From: Erythrobacter sp.
GTDB lineage: Bacteria; Pseudomonadota; Alphaproteobacteria; Sphingomonadales; Sphingomonadaceae
Assembly: GCA_013822695.1 (NCBI GenBank)
Contig: PNKW01000010.1
Location: forward strand, 1 to 63,048
Length of the DNA: 63,048 nt
Reading direction: 5' to 3'
The notes beneath the pieces are model-generated. The model worked only from the letters and a program-made list of their open reading frames with translations, did no database searches and was not told the DNA's origin. The position numbers and the translations under genes are program-made. Shown here piece by piece: positions 11,040 through 19,235 of this stretch (the first letter of the stretch is position 1; each line of letters begins with the position of its first letter).

Positions 11040-13091
11040 ATGAACCAGACCGCACAGACACGCTCCGGCTGGCTCGCGCGCGGTTGGCGCAATATCCGTC
11101 AGGCAGGCGCGGTGCAGCTGGGCCTGACCGCCATGCTCATGGCCCTCGCGGTGTTCATCGCGCGCTACAGCTGGGTGCTGCCTTTCGGCGCCACGCCCAC
11201 CCCGCTGACCAGCGAGGCCGAGCGCGCCTTCTACGATCTCCGGGCCTATTACGCCGCCGATCTGGTCGAGGAAGACAAGCGGATCGTGCTGGTGGTCTAT
11301 ACCGACCAGACCCTGATCGCGGCGCGCAAGCGATCGCCGCTGGACCGCGGCCTGCTGGCCAAGACGCTGCGCACGCTCGACACCTTCGAGCCCAAGGCGA
11401 TCGGGATCGACATCCTGTTCGATCAGCCGCAGGACGAGGACGAGGAACTGATCGCCGCGCTGCGCGCGATGAAGGCCCCGGTCGCGGTCGCCTATGCCGC
11501 CAAGGCGACCAACCCTGACGATATCGAATACGAGCAGCAGCAATATCTCGAGGCGTTCATGGCGCGTCTGGAGGGCAGCAACGCGCGTCCGGCGAGCATC
11601 CGGCTCGACAACACCTTTGGTGCGACCCGGTTGTGGCCCGACATTCGCCAAGGCCTGCCGCCGCTGCTCGGGCGGGTGATGCTGGCTGAGGCGGGCGAGC
11701 CCGCCGTCGCCTCGTTCGAAGGTTACCAAGGCGCGATCGATTACCGGCGGGTGAAGTTTCAGGACTCGGTGCTGTTCCCGCCGGCCCAGATCGACCTTTT
11801 CGTCGATCCCAATCCGGAAATCCTAGGCTTCCTCAAGGAGCAATATGCCGGCAAATATATCCTGATCGGCGGCGACATCGTCGATTATGACCGGGTTGAG
11901 ACGACCTTCACCTCGATCAACGGCGAAGTGCCCGCGGGGATCGCCGTCCATGCCGAGATCATCGCCCAGATGCTCGATGGCCGCGCGCTGAAGCCGATCC
12001 CGGAATGGGTGCTGTGGGCGATGGCGGTGCTGGTGGTCATCATCGCCGTGCTGACCGCGCTGCTGGAATGGCCCGCGCGGCGGCTGGCGCTGTTCGGTGT
12101 GGCGCAGCTGGTGTTCTTTCAGGGCCTGCCGGTGCTGTTGCAGGTGCGCAATGTCGATACCCACGGGTTGCCGGCGGTGGGCTGGTTGATCGGGTGGATC
12201 CTGGTCTTCACCGCCGTCACGGTGACAGCACGCGCCTCGGGCGCAGTGCAGCGCAACTTTGCCACCGGGGCGCTCGGCAAATATATCCCGCGCGACATTG
12301 CCCAGGCGATCATCGACAAGCCCGAACTGCTCAGCCTCGGGGGCGAAAAGCGCGAGATCTTCGTGCTGTTCAGCGATCTCGAGGGCTTCACCAAGATGAG
12401 CCACGCGATCCCGCCGGAAATGGTCGCCAAGCTTTTGAACCGTTATCTCGACATGCTGAGCCAGGTGGTGCTCGATCACGGCGGGGTGATCGACAAGTTC
12501 GTGGGCGATGCGGTGGTGGCCTTCTGGGGCGCGCCGATCAGCCGGCCCGACGATGGAATGCGCGCCGCGCGCGCGGGCTATGCGATGTGGCAGGCGGGCG
12601 AAGCCTTCCGCGCCGAGGTCGCCGCGATGGACCCCGATCTGCCCAAGATCGGCAAGACCCGCGTCGGCCTCCACTTCGGCGAGGCGGTGATCGGCAATTT
12701 CGGCGGGGCGACGCGCATCCAGTACACCGCACTGGGGGATTCGATGAACACCGCCGCACGGCTGGAAGCGGCCAACAAGGCGCTCGATTCGAGCGTCATG
12801 GCGAGCCGCGAATTCGCCGAGGCCTCGGGGCTCGACTGGTGGCGGCCGATGGGCCGGGTGCGCTTGCGCGGCCGGGCGCGGCCGGTCGATCTGTTTGAAC
12901 CGGCACCCGATTTCCCGGCCGACGACCGCGCACAGCTTGCGCAGGCGAGCGCGCTTGCAGGTAGCGATCCGGCCGCCGCGCGCGCCATGGCCGAGGCGGT
13001 CGCGGCGCGCCATCCGGCAGATTCAGCGCTGGGCAATCTCGCCCGGCGCATGGCAGCAGTTGACGAGGGAGGAACCTATGTTCTCGATTAG
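11040..13091 (+). CDS. CHASE2-domain class III adenylate cyclase
   Basis: A 683-residue membrane cyclase. There is one N-terminal membrane helix (about residues 23-45), an extracytoplasmic CHASE2 sensor domain (about 50-310), three closely spaced helices (about 325-410) and a cytoplasmic class III cyclase domain (about 430-600). Catalytic features are complete: metal-binding Asp in FSDLEGFT and VGDAVVAFWG, Lys in IDKFVGD, the adenine-selecting Asp in YTALGDSMN, and the transition-state Asn and Arg in NTAARLE. The product should therefore be cAMP. The start at 11040 follows an AGGGAG ribosome site; upstream in-frame starts run into the CHAT gene. CHASE2 ligands are not known from sequence. Its cAMP could act on the twin cNMP-domain reductase at 27073-29610 and be removed by the phosphodiesterase at 23492-24379. 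Confidence 0.9.
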   Translation: MNQTAQTRSGWLARGWRNIRQAGAVQLGLTAMLMALAVFIARYSWVLPFGATPTPLTSEAERAFYDLRAYYAADLVEEDKRIVLVVYTDQTLIAARKRSPLDRGLLAKTLRTLDTFEPKAIGIDILFDQPQDEDEELIAALRAMKAPVAVAYAAKATNPDDIEYEQQQYLEAFMARLEGSNARPASIRLDNTFGATRLWPDIRQGLPPLLGRVMLAEAGEPAVASFEGYQGAIDYRRVKFQDSVLFPPAQIDLFVDPNPEILGFLKEQYAGKYILIGGDIVDYDRVETTFTSINGEVPAGIAVHAEIIAQMLDGRALKPIPEWVLWAMAVLVVIIAVLTALLEWPARRLALFGVAQLVFFQGLPVLLQVRNVDTHGLPAVGWLIGWILVFTAVTVTARASGAVQRNFATGALGKYIPRDIAQAIIDKPELLSLGGEKREIFVLFSDLEGFTKMSHAIPPEMVAKLLNRYLDMLSQVVLDHGGVIDKFVGDAVVAFWGAPISRPDDGMRAARAGYAMWQAGEAFRAEVAAMDPDLPKIGKTRVGLHFGEAVIGNFGGATRIQYTALGDSMNTAARLEAANKALDSSVMASREFAEASGLDWWRPMGRVRLRGRARPVDLFEPAPDFPADDRAQLAQASALAGSDPAAARAMAEAVAARHPADSALGNLARRMAAVDEGGTYVLD

Positions 13092-13824
13092 CATCAAGCG
13101 GCGCCTGCGCGCGCTGGCACTGGCAGGGGCGGCGCTCGCGCTGCCCGGGGCTGCAATGGCGGGGGTGGTGGTCAAGTCCACCGGGCCTTCGGCGAGCCGC
13201 TATCCGGTCGGCGCGAAGGTCGACGACAATGCCACGATCACCTTGAAGGCGGGCGATGTCATCACCGTCCTGACCGCGCAGGGCACGCGCGTGATCAAGG
13301 GCGCGGGCACCTTCCGCATCGGTGACCGCCCGCAGGTCGCCGCCGACCGCTTCGCCTCGCTCACCCGCAAGCGCGCCGCCACCCGCGTGCGCACCGGAGC
13401 AGTGCGCGGCGAGGCCGAGGGCAATCCCACCAATCCCAGCCTGTGGTATGTCGACGTCACCCGCTCGGGCACGGTGTGTCTCTATGATCTGGCGACCGTG
13501 CGCCTGTGGCGTCCGGGCGCGCCCGACACCATCACCTACCGGATGTTCAACCGCGAGAACGGCGCGTCGGTCGATGTCACCTTCGACGAGACGGTGACGG
13601 TCGCGGCGCTCGATCCGGCACGTCTGCCGATTGTCGAGGGTGCGCCCTACAGCATCACCGGGCCCGACAATACGACGAGCGCGCAGGTCAGCTTCGTGCT
13701 GCTGGAAGGCGAGTTCGACGCCCCCGATGTGCTGGGCGAGGCGCTGATCGCAAAGGGCTGCACGGTGCAGCTGGAGTTGCTCGCGGCGGGGCTGGAGGAT
13801 GAGGCCGAGGCAAGCGGGGGCTAG
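13078..13824 (+). CDS. Exported hypothetical protein with FecR-like N-terminal region
   Basis: A 248-residue protein with a clear signal peptide (ISIKRRLRALALAGAALALP, cleavage near AMA-GV). The start lies 14 bp inside the cyclase gene and has a strong GAGGGAGGAA ribosome site, so the two are translationally coupled. The segment after the signal peptide (DNATITLKAGDVITVLTAQG, then TRVIKGAGTFRIGD) resembles the FecR-like or DUF-type domains that often accompany CHAT and TPS exoproteins, but I cannot name the family with certainty. Two cysteines, near residues 141 and 226, could form a disulfide. Likely periplasmic, and a member of the TPS-CHAT-cyclase operon. Function unknown. Confidence 0.7.
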   Translation: MFSISIKRRLRALALAGAALALPGAAMAGVVVKSTGPSASRYPVGAKVDDNATITLKAGDVITVLTAQGTRVIKGAGTFRIGDRPQVAADRFASLTRKRAATRVRTGAVRGEAEGNPTNPSLWYVDVTRSGTVCLYDLATVRLWRPGAPDTITYRMFNRENGASVDVTFDETVTVAALDPARLPIVEGAPYSITGPDNTTSAQVSFVLLEGEFDAPDVLGEALIAKGCTVQLELLAAGLEDEAEASGG

Positions 13825-14025
13825 CAGGGCACAGCCTGCCGATTGCCTGTTGCATCGCGGCCCCAAGCTTGGGACAAGGGTGCGCAGGGTCGGCCTGACG
13901 GGGGAATCGGGACGCGGAGCGCTACGGGTTCTTTGCATTGAGGCGGCGATCGTCGCGCGGGGGCGCGGCGATTGCCCAGCAAGGGGCTGGTCGGGCCGGG
14001 TAACGGACATCTCGGGGGGGATGGG

Positions 14026-15423
14026 ATGAGACAAGTTCTGGCGGATATGATCGCTGGCCGTGCGGCACGGGGGGCCTCGCGGCGCCTGCTGGCGCGCATC
14101 GCCGCGGTGCTGGCGCTGGTCGCGCTCTACCCCGTTTCGACCGCGCTCGGCGGGGGCACCTTCGAGGGCGTGGCGACCTGCGCCGGATCGACCTGCCACG
14201 GCCGCGCGGAAGGCAATGGCGCGGTGGTCAGGCAGGACGAGATCGCGACCTGGCAGGAACCCTCCTCACCCTCGGGCGCGCACAGCCGCGCCTATGCCGT
14301 GCTCGGCGGACGGCGCGGGCAGCAGATCGCCGCGAGTCTCGGGCTCGGCAATGCGCAATCCGCGCCCGCCTGCCTTGGCTGCCATGCGACCAACGCGCCC
14401 GCCGGCCAGCGCGGGGCGAAGTTCACGCTCACCGACGGTGTCGGCTGCGAAAGCTGTCACGGCGCTTCCGGAGGCAGCTGGCTCGCGGAACACTATGCGC
14501 TGCCCGCCACCCACGCCTCGAACATCGCGGCGGGCCTGACCCCACTCGACAATCCTCGCGCGCGTGCCGGGGTTTGCCTCGATTGCCATTTCGGCTCGAG
14601 CAAGCCCGGCCAGTTCGTCACCCATGCGATGATGGCCGCAGGCCACCCGCGCGTTTCCTTCGAGCTCGACCTGTTCAGCGCGCTTCAGCAGCACCACCAG
14701 ATCGACGGCGATTATGCCGCGCGCAAGGGCTCGCCCAGCTCAGTGCGGTTCTGGGCGGTAGGGCAGGCCGAGGCCGTGCGGCGGTCGACCAGCCTCTTCG
14801 CCCAGCCCAAATTCGGTTACGAGGGCGCGTTCCCGCAGTTCTACTTCCTCGATTGCCACTCGTGCCACCGCACCATCGCCGACGGCCCGCAGAGGAAACT
14901 CACCTTCGAGACCAATCCCGGCCGCCCGATCCCCTTCGGCAACCCGCCCTTCAACGACGAGAACATGATCATGCTCTCGGCGGTCGCGAGCGCGCTGGTG
15001 CCGGGCGAGGCCGCGAAGTTCCAAACGGCGGCGCGCGACTTCCACAAGGCGTTCGGCGCAGGGCCCGCCGAGGCGCGCACTGCTGCGCAGGCCCTCGCAA
15101 GCCGCGCCGGGGCGCTGTCGGACGCGCTTGCGGGCCGCTCCTACAGCGATGCCGACGCCTTCAGGATCATCGCGATCATCGCCGGCGAGGCGACCGCCCC
15201 GCGCTTTACCGACTATGCCGGATCGGTGCAGGCGGTGATGGCGGTGGACACGCTGCTCAATGCCCTCGTCAGAGAAGGCCGCGTGACGCAGGGCGCGGCG
15301 GCCGGAATTCGCGGCGATATCGCGCGCGCCTACAAGGCGGTCGAGGAGCCCAATGCCTACCGCCCGGCCGAATTCCGCGCCGCATTGAAGGCGGCCGCCG
15401 GCGCGATCGGGCGGCTGGGATAG
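14026..15423 (+). CDS. Multiheme cytochrome c (cytochrome c554-like), five heme sites
   Basis: A 465-residue exported cytochrome with an N-terminal hydrophobic segment (LLARIAAVLALVALYPV) used as signal or anchor. Heme-binding motifs in order are CAGSTCH (a CX4CH variant, residues 52-58), CLGCH, CESCH, CLDCH and CHSCH, giving up to five c-type hemes. Many extra histidines (HSRAY, HYALPATH, HAMMAAGHP, QQHHQ) could be distal ligands. The HG and HP spacing resembles the cytochrome c554/multiheme family that carries electrons in the periplasm. The start at 14026 was preferred because it follows a G-rich ribosome site and gives a compact signal peptide. The stop is 2 bp before the next gene, so a redox operon begins here, after about 200 bp without a gene. 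Confidence 0.85.
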   Translation: MRQVLADMIAGRAARGASRRLLARIAAVLALVALYPVSTALGGGTFEGVATCAGSTCHGRAEGNGAVVRQDEIATWQEPSSPSGAHSRAYAVLGGRRGQQIAASLGLGNAQSAPACLGCHATNAPAGQRGAKFTLTDGVGCESCHGASGGSWLAEHYALPATHASNIAAGLTPLDNPRARAGVCLDCHFGSSKPGQFVTHAMMAAGHPRVSFELDLFSALQQHHQIDGDYAARKGSPSSVRFWAVGQAEAVRRSTSLFAQPKFGYEGAFPQFYFLDCHSCHRTIADGPQRKLTFETNPGRPIPFGNPPFNDENMIMLSAVASALVPGEAAKFQTAARDFHKAFGAGPAEARTAAQALASRAGALSDALAGRSYSDADAFRIIAIIAGEATAPRFTDYAGSVQAVMAVDTLLNALVREGRVTQGAAAGIRGDIARAYKAVEEPNAYRPAEFRAALKAAAGAIGRLG

Positions 15424-15425
15424 CG

Positions 15426-17381
15426 ATGCGCGGGGGGTTCACCACCTTCTGGCTGGCTGCGAGCGCGCTGGTGCTCGCCTCCTGCGGGGGCGGCGGGCCT
15501 TCGAGCAATGGCGGCGCCACCGGCGGGACGGGGCCGACGCCGACACCCACTCCGCCGCCCACCGGGCAGGTCTTCTCCGCGCCCGCCGCCGAAAGCCTCT
15601 CGAGCGCCGAGGTCGGCACGATCATCGCGCAGGCCGCTGCCGAGGCGCGCGGGCGGGGCGTGGCCGCGACGATCGCGGTGACCGACCGGGTGGGCAATGT
15701 CCTCGCCGTCTTCGCCATGCCCGGCGCGGCGGCGACCGCGCAGATTCCGCCTGCGCGCGATGGCACCAGCCGCGACGCGCAGGGCCTCACCATCCCCTCC
15801 GCGGGTGCGGCCATCGCCAAGGCGATCACCGGCGCGTACCTCTCGAGCGGCGGCAATGCCTTCTCGAGCCGCACCGCGAGCTTCATCGTCCAGGAGCACT
15901 TCCCGCCTGCGCCGACCACCGTTGGGCTCGAAAGCGGGCCGCTGTTCGGGGTGCAGTTCAGCCAACTGCCCTGTTCCGACCTCGCCGCGCGCGCGAGCGA
16001 CGGGTTGATCGGCCCCAAGCGCTCGCCGCTCGGCCTCGCGGCGGACCCGGGCGGCTTCCCGCTCTACCAGAACGGCGTGGTCGTCGGCGGGATCGGGGTG
16101 ATCGCTGATGGCACCTACGGCTTCGACCCCAATGTCCTCGACCGCGACACCGACGTTGACGAGGCGATCGCGCTTGCGGGCACGGTGGGCTTCGAGGCCC
16201 CCGTCAGCATCCGCGCCGACCGCATCACTGCCGACGGCACTTCCTTACGCTACACCGATGTCGAATACCCGCAGATCGGCAATGTCGCGGGGGCGAGCTT
16301 TGCCTCGACCGCCGGTGCGCTGGTGCCGGTGATCGGATATTACTCTGGCGCGGGCCTGCTCGCCGGGGCGACGTATGGCAGCGAGGCATCGGGCATCCGC
16401 GCCTCGACCGTGGCGGAGTTCGCCAATCGCGATGCCTTCGTGCTCTCCAATGGTGCGGGCGCGAACCGCTATCCGGTGCGCGGCGGCACGGATGCAGGTG
16501 ACGTGGCCGCACCCCTCACCGCCGCCGAGGCGCGGGTGATCCTCGAAGAAGCCTTCGCCGTCATGAGCCGCGCGCGGGCGCAGATCCGCCAGCCGCTCGA
16601 CAGCCGCGCGCAGGTGACGATCAGCCTCGTTGACACGCGGGGTCAGGTGCTCGGGCTGGTGCGCTCGCCCGATGCGCCGATTTTCGGGATCGACGTGAGC
16701 CTGCAGAAGGCGCGCACCGCCAATTTCTTCTCGGGCAGCTTCGCGGCCGCCGAGCTTTCCGCCGCGCCGGGCGAGGTGCCGCAATTCGTCACCCGGCTGC
16801 GGAGCTTCCTCGGTGATGCGAGCGCGCTGACGGGCGCCACAGCTTTCTCCGACCGCGCCAATGGCAACCTTTCGCGGCCCTATTTCCCCGATGGCGAGGT
16901 GGGTCAGCCCAACGGCCCGTTCTCGCGCCCGATCCAGCAGTTCAGCCCCTTCTCGACCGGCTTGCAGAGCGCGCTGATCGTGGGCAACCTCGCGCAGCAC
17001 CTCGGCTTCGTCACCGGGGCGAGCGGGACAGACACGCCGCGCGCCTGCACGGGCCTGCCCAACACCGCAGGCGGCGCGCCGCGGCTGGCGAACGGTATCC
17101 AGATCTTCCCCGGCTCGGTCCCGGTCTATCGCGGCGGGGTGCTGGTGGGCGGCATCGGTGTCTCGGGCGACGGGATCGATCAGGACGACATGATCAGCTT
17201 CCTCGGCCTTCACAACGGTGCCGCGCGCGCCGGAGGCGGCCTCGGCAATGCGCCGTCTGCGATGCGCGCAGACCGCATCGTGGTGCAGGTCGGCAGCCGT
17301 CAGGTGCGGCTGCGCTACGTCAATTGCCCCTTCGCGCCGTTCATCGGCAGCGATGAGCAGAACGTGTGTCAGGGGCTGTAG
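15426..17381 (+). CDS. Lipoprotein with two GlcG/HbpS-type heme-binding domains
   Basis: A 651-residue lipoprotein. The lipobox LASC places the lipidated Cys at residue 20, followed by a Gly/Pro/Thr-rich linker. Two GlcG-like modules follow (about residues 50-290 and 365-640), each with the typical ending VPVYRGGVLVGGIGVSGDG or a close variant. GlcG/HbpS proteins bind heme or small ligands; family knowledge suggests heme handling or sensing, and catalysis is not established. It lies between a multiheme cytochrome and an outer-membrane barrel with gaps of 2 and 0 bp, so it is probably part of the same envelope redox complex, anchored to a membrane face. The duplicated-domain form is longer than ordinary GlcG (about 140 residues). 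Confidence 0.75.
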   Translation: MRGGFTTFWLAASALVLASCGGGGPSSNGGATGGTGPTPTPTPPPTGQVFSAPAAESLSSAEVGTIIAQAAAEARGRGVAATIAVTDRVGNVLAVFAMPGAAATAQIPPARDGTSRDAQGLTIPSAGAAIAKAITGAYLSSGGNAFSSRTASFIVQEHFPPAPTTVGLESGPLFGVQFSQLPCSDLAARASDGLIGPKRSPLGLAADPGGFPLYQNGVVVGGIGVIADGTYGFDPNVLDRDTDVDEAIALAGTVGFEAPVSIRADRITADGTSLRYTDVEYPQIGNVAGASFASTAGALVPVIGYYSGAGLLAGATYGSEASGIRASTVAEFANRDAFVLSNGAGANRYPVRGGTDAGDVAAPLTAAEARVILEEAFAVMSRARAQIRQPLDSRAQVTISLVDTRGQVLGLVRSPDAPIFGIDVSLQKARTANFFSGSFAAAELSAAPGEVPQFVTRLRSFLGDASALTGATAFSDRANGNLSRPYFPDGEVGQPNGPFSRPIQQFSPFSTGLQSALIVGNLAQHLGFVTGASGTDTPRACTGLPNTAGGAPRLANGIQIFPGSVPVYRGGVLVGGIGVSGDGIDQDDMISFLGLHNGAARAGGGLGNAPSAMRADRIVVQVGSRQVRLRYVNCPFAPFIGSDEQNVCQGL

Positions 17382-19235
17382 ATGAGCGCGCTGCTGCCCG
17401 CCCTGCTGCTGCTTCAGGCCGCCCCTCCCGAAGAGGTGCAGCCGCCCGCCGCGCCGCCGGGTGAAGCACCCGCGCCGCAGGACTGGGAGCAGGACGTGCC
17501 CCCGGTCGACCCCGGCATCATCGAGGGGCGCGAGCGCCCGGGCTACACCGCGCCGCTCCCTGAGAAGATCGAGCAGAACAACGCAGGCGCCGTGCGCGCC
17601 CCGCCCCCGCAGGCCTTCCCGACCGAGCAGGTGCCGATCCCCGATCGCTGGCGGTTGATCCAGAGCCTGGGCCTCGTGAAGGAAAACCTCCTCGATCCCT
17701 ACAACCAGAACACCCTGAAGGGCGACCGGCCGATCGACCGCGCCAAGGTGCCGTGGCTGCCGATCAAGGAGGACGACTGGTTCTTCGTCGCCAACCTGAT
17801 CAGCGACAGCGTCTACGAACCGCGCACCTTCCCCATCCCCGTCGGCGTCCAGACCACCGAGGACCCGGACCGCAACGACGTGTTCGGCAACGACTTCAGC
17901 CAGGTGTTCAGCCAGACCTTCATCGCCGGTTTTGCGCTCTTGAAGGGCTCGACCACCTTCAAGCCGCCGACCATCGAATACCGCGTCACGCTGGCCTACA
18001 ACGTCAACTATGTCGACGTGCCGGAACGCCGCGTGCTGTTCGTCGAACCCTCGCGCGCCTCGCACCGCTTGGACGATTTCCTCGGGGTGCAGGAAGCCTT
18101 CGTCGATTACCACTTCAGCCGGTTCGACAATGACCGCTTCGATTTCATCTCGATCCGTGCGGGAATCCAGCCGTTCCAGTCCGACTTCCGCGGCTTCCTG
18201 TTCAACGACCAGCAATTGGGCGTCCGCCTGTTCGGATCGCGCGACAACAACCGCTTCCAGTTCAACTTGGGCGCCTTCTGGCGGCTGGAGAAGGACACCA
18301 ATAGCGGCCTCAACGATGTCACCCAGGCCCCGCGCGACGATTTCGTTTTCGTCGCCAACGCCTACCGGCAAGATTTCCTGATCCCTGCGCTCACCAGCCA
18401 GATCACGGTCGTCTACAACCGCAATCGCGAAGCCGACGATATCGAGATCGACGACAACGGCTTCCCGGTGCGCCCGGCCCTGCTGGGCACGCTGCGGGGG
18501 CGCGAATATGACGTGCTCTACCTCGGCTACAATCTCGATGGGCGCATCGGCCGGGTGAACCTCACCGGCAGCTTCTACTGGGCGCTGGGCGAGGACCGCA
18601 ATTCCTTCCTCACCGATCGCCCGGCGGATATCAACGCGCAGTTCGCGGCGGTGGAAGCGAGCTACGACAAGGACTGGATGCGCTTCCGGCTCTCGGCAGC
18701 CTATGCCAGCGGCGACTCTGATCCCTATGACGACACCGAAGGCGGGTTCGACGCGATCTTCGAGAACCCGGTCTTCGCAGGCGCGGACACCTCCTACTGG
18801 ATCCGCCAGACGATTCCCTTCGCGGGCGGCGGGCGCGTCATCAGCGTCAACGGCAGGAACGGCCTGCTCAATTCGCTGCGGTCTTCCAAGGAGCAGGGGC
18901 AGAGCAATTTCAACAACCCCGGCCTGATGCTGATCGGCGCGGGCGCGGATTTCGATCTGACGCCCGAGTTCCGCCTCACCGCCAATGCCAACCACCTGTG
19001 GTTCGAAAACACCTCGGTGCTCGAAGTGCTGCGCAACGAAGGATCGATCCCCAAGGAGATCGGCTTCGACCTCTCGGCCTCGGCGATCTGGCGGCCCAAG
19101 GCCAACCAGAACCTCGTCTTCCGCCTGTCCGCCGCGACGCTGCTGGCAGGCGATGGCTTCCAGGACCTGTTCACTTCCCGCGGGGGCGGACAGGAATTCG
19201 TCTCGATCCTCGCCAACGTGGTGCTGACCTACTGA
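17382..19235 (+). CDS. Outer-membrane beta-barrel protein of the multiheme operon
   Basis: A 617-residue protein that starts directly after the preceding stop codon. It has a short hydrophobic signal (ALLPALLLLQAA), then a Pro-rich stretch, then about 500 residues of alternating amphipathic strands with many aromatic girdle residues, ending in VLTY, a barrel-type C-terminus. There is no CXXCH and no cysteine cluster, so it does not bind c-type heme. The position between cytochromes suggests a porin sheath, by analogy with MtrB/PioB, that lets electrons cross the outer membrane. That analogy is from context, not from a recognised MtrB motif (no N-terminal CXXC). The gene overlaps the next cytochrome start by one base (TGATG). 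Confidence 0.65.
   Translation: MSALLPALLLLQAAPPEEVQPPAAPPGEAPAPQDWEQDVPPVDPGIIEGRERPGYTAPLPEKIEQNNAGAVRAPPPQAFPTEQVPIPDRWRLIQSLGLVKENLLDPYNQNTLKGDRPIDRAKVPWLPIKEDDWFFVANLISDSVYEPRTFPIPVGVQTTEDPDRNDVFGNDFSQVFSQTFIAGFALLKGSTTFKPPTIEYRVTLAYNVNYVDVPERRVLFVEPSRASHRLDDFLGVQEAFVDYHFSRFDNDRFDFISIRAGIQPFQSDFRGFLFNDQQLGVRLFGSRDNNRFQFNLGAFWRLEKDTNSGLNDVTQAPRDDFVFVANAYRQDFLIPALTSQITVVYNRNREADDIEIDDNGFPVRPALLGTLRGREYDVLYLGYNLDGRIGRVNLTGSFYWALGEDRNSFLTDRPADINAQFAAVEASYDKDWMRFRLSAAYASGDSDPYDDTEGGFDAIFENPVFAGADTSYWIRQTIPFAGGGRVISVNGRNGLLNSLRSSKEQGQSNFNNPGLMLIGAGADFDLTPEFRLTANANHLWFENTSVLEVLRNEGSIPKEIGFDLSASAIWRPKANQNLVFRLSAATLLAGDGFQDLFTSRGGGQEFVSILANVVLTY

Noticed and set aside
13946..13975. Imperfect 13-bp hairpin upstream of the five-heme cytochrome
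   Set aside because: The stem needs G-U pairs and has no T-run or known leader motif; simple GC-rich sequence gives such folds often.
16245..18995. A 916-codon minus-strand frame across the GlcG lipoprotein and barrel genes
   Set aside because: It runs antisense to two genes with signal peptides and lacks any motif; long shadow frames are expected at this GC content.
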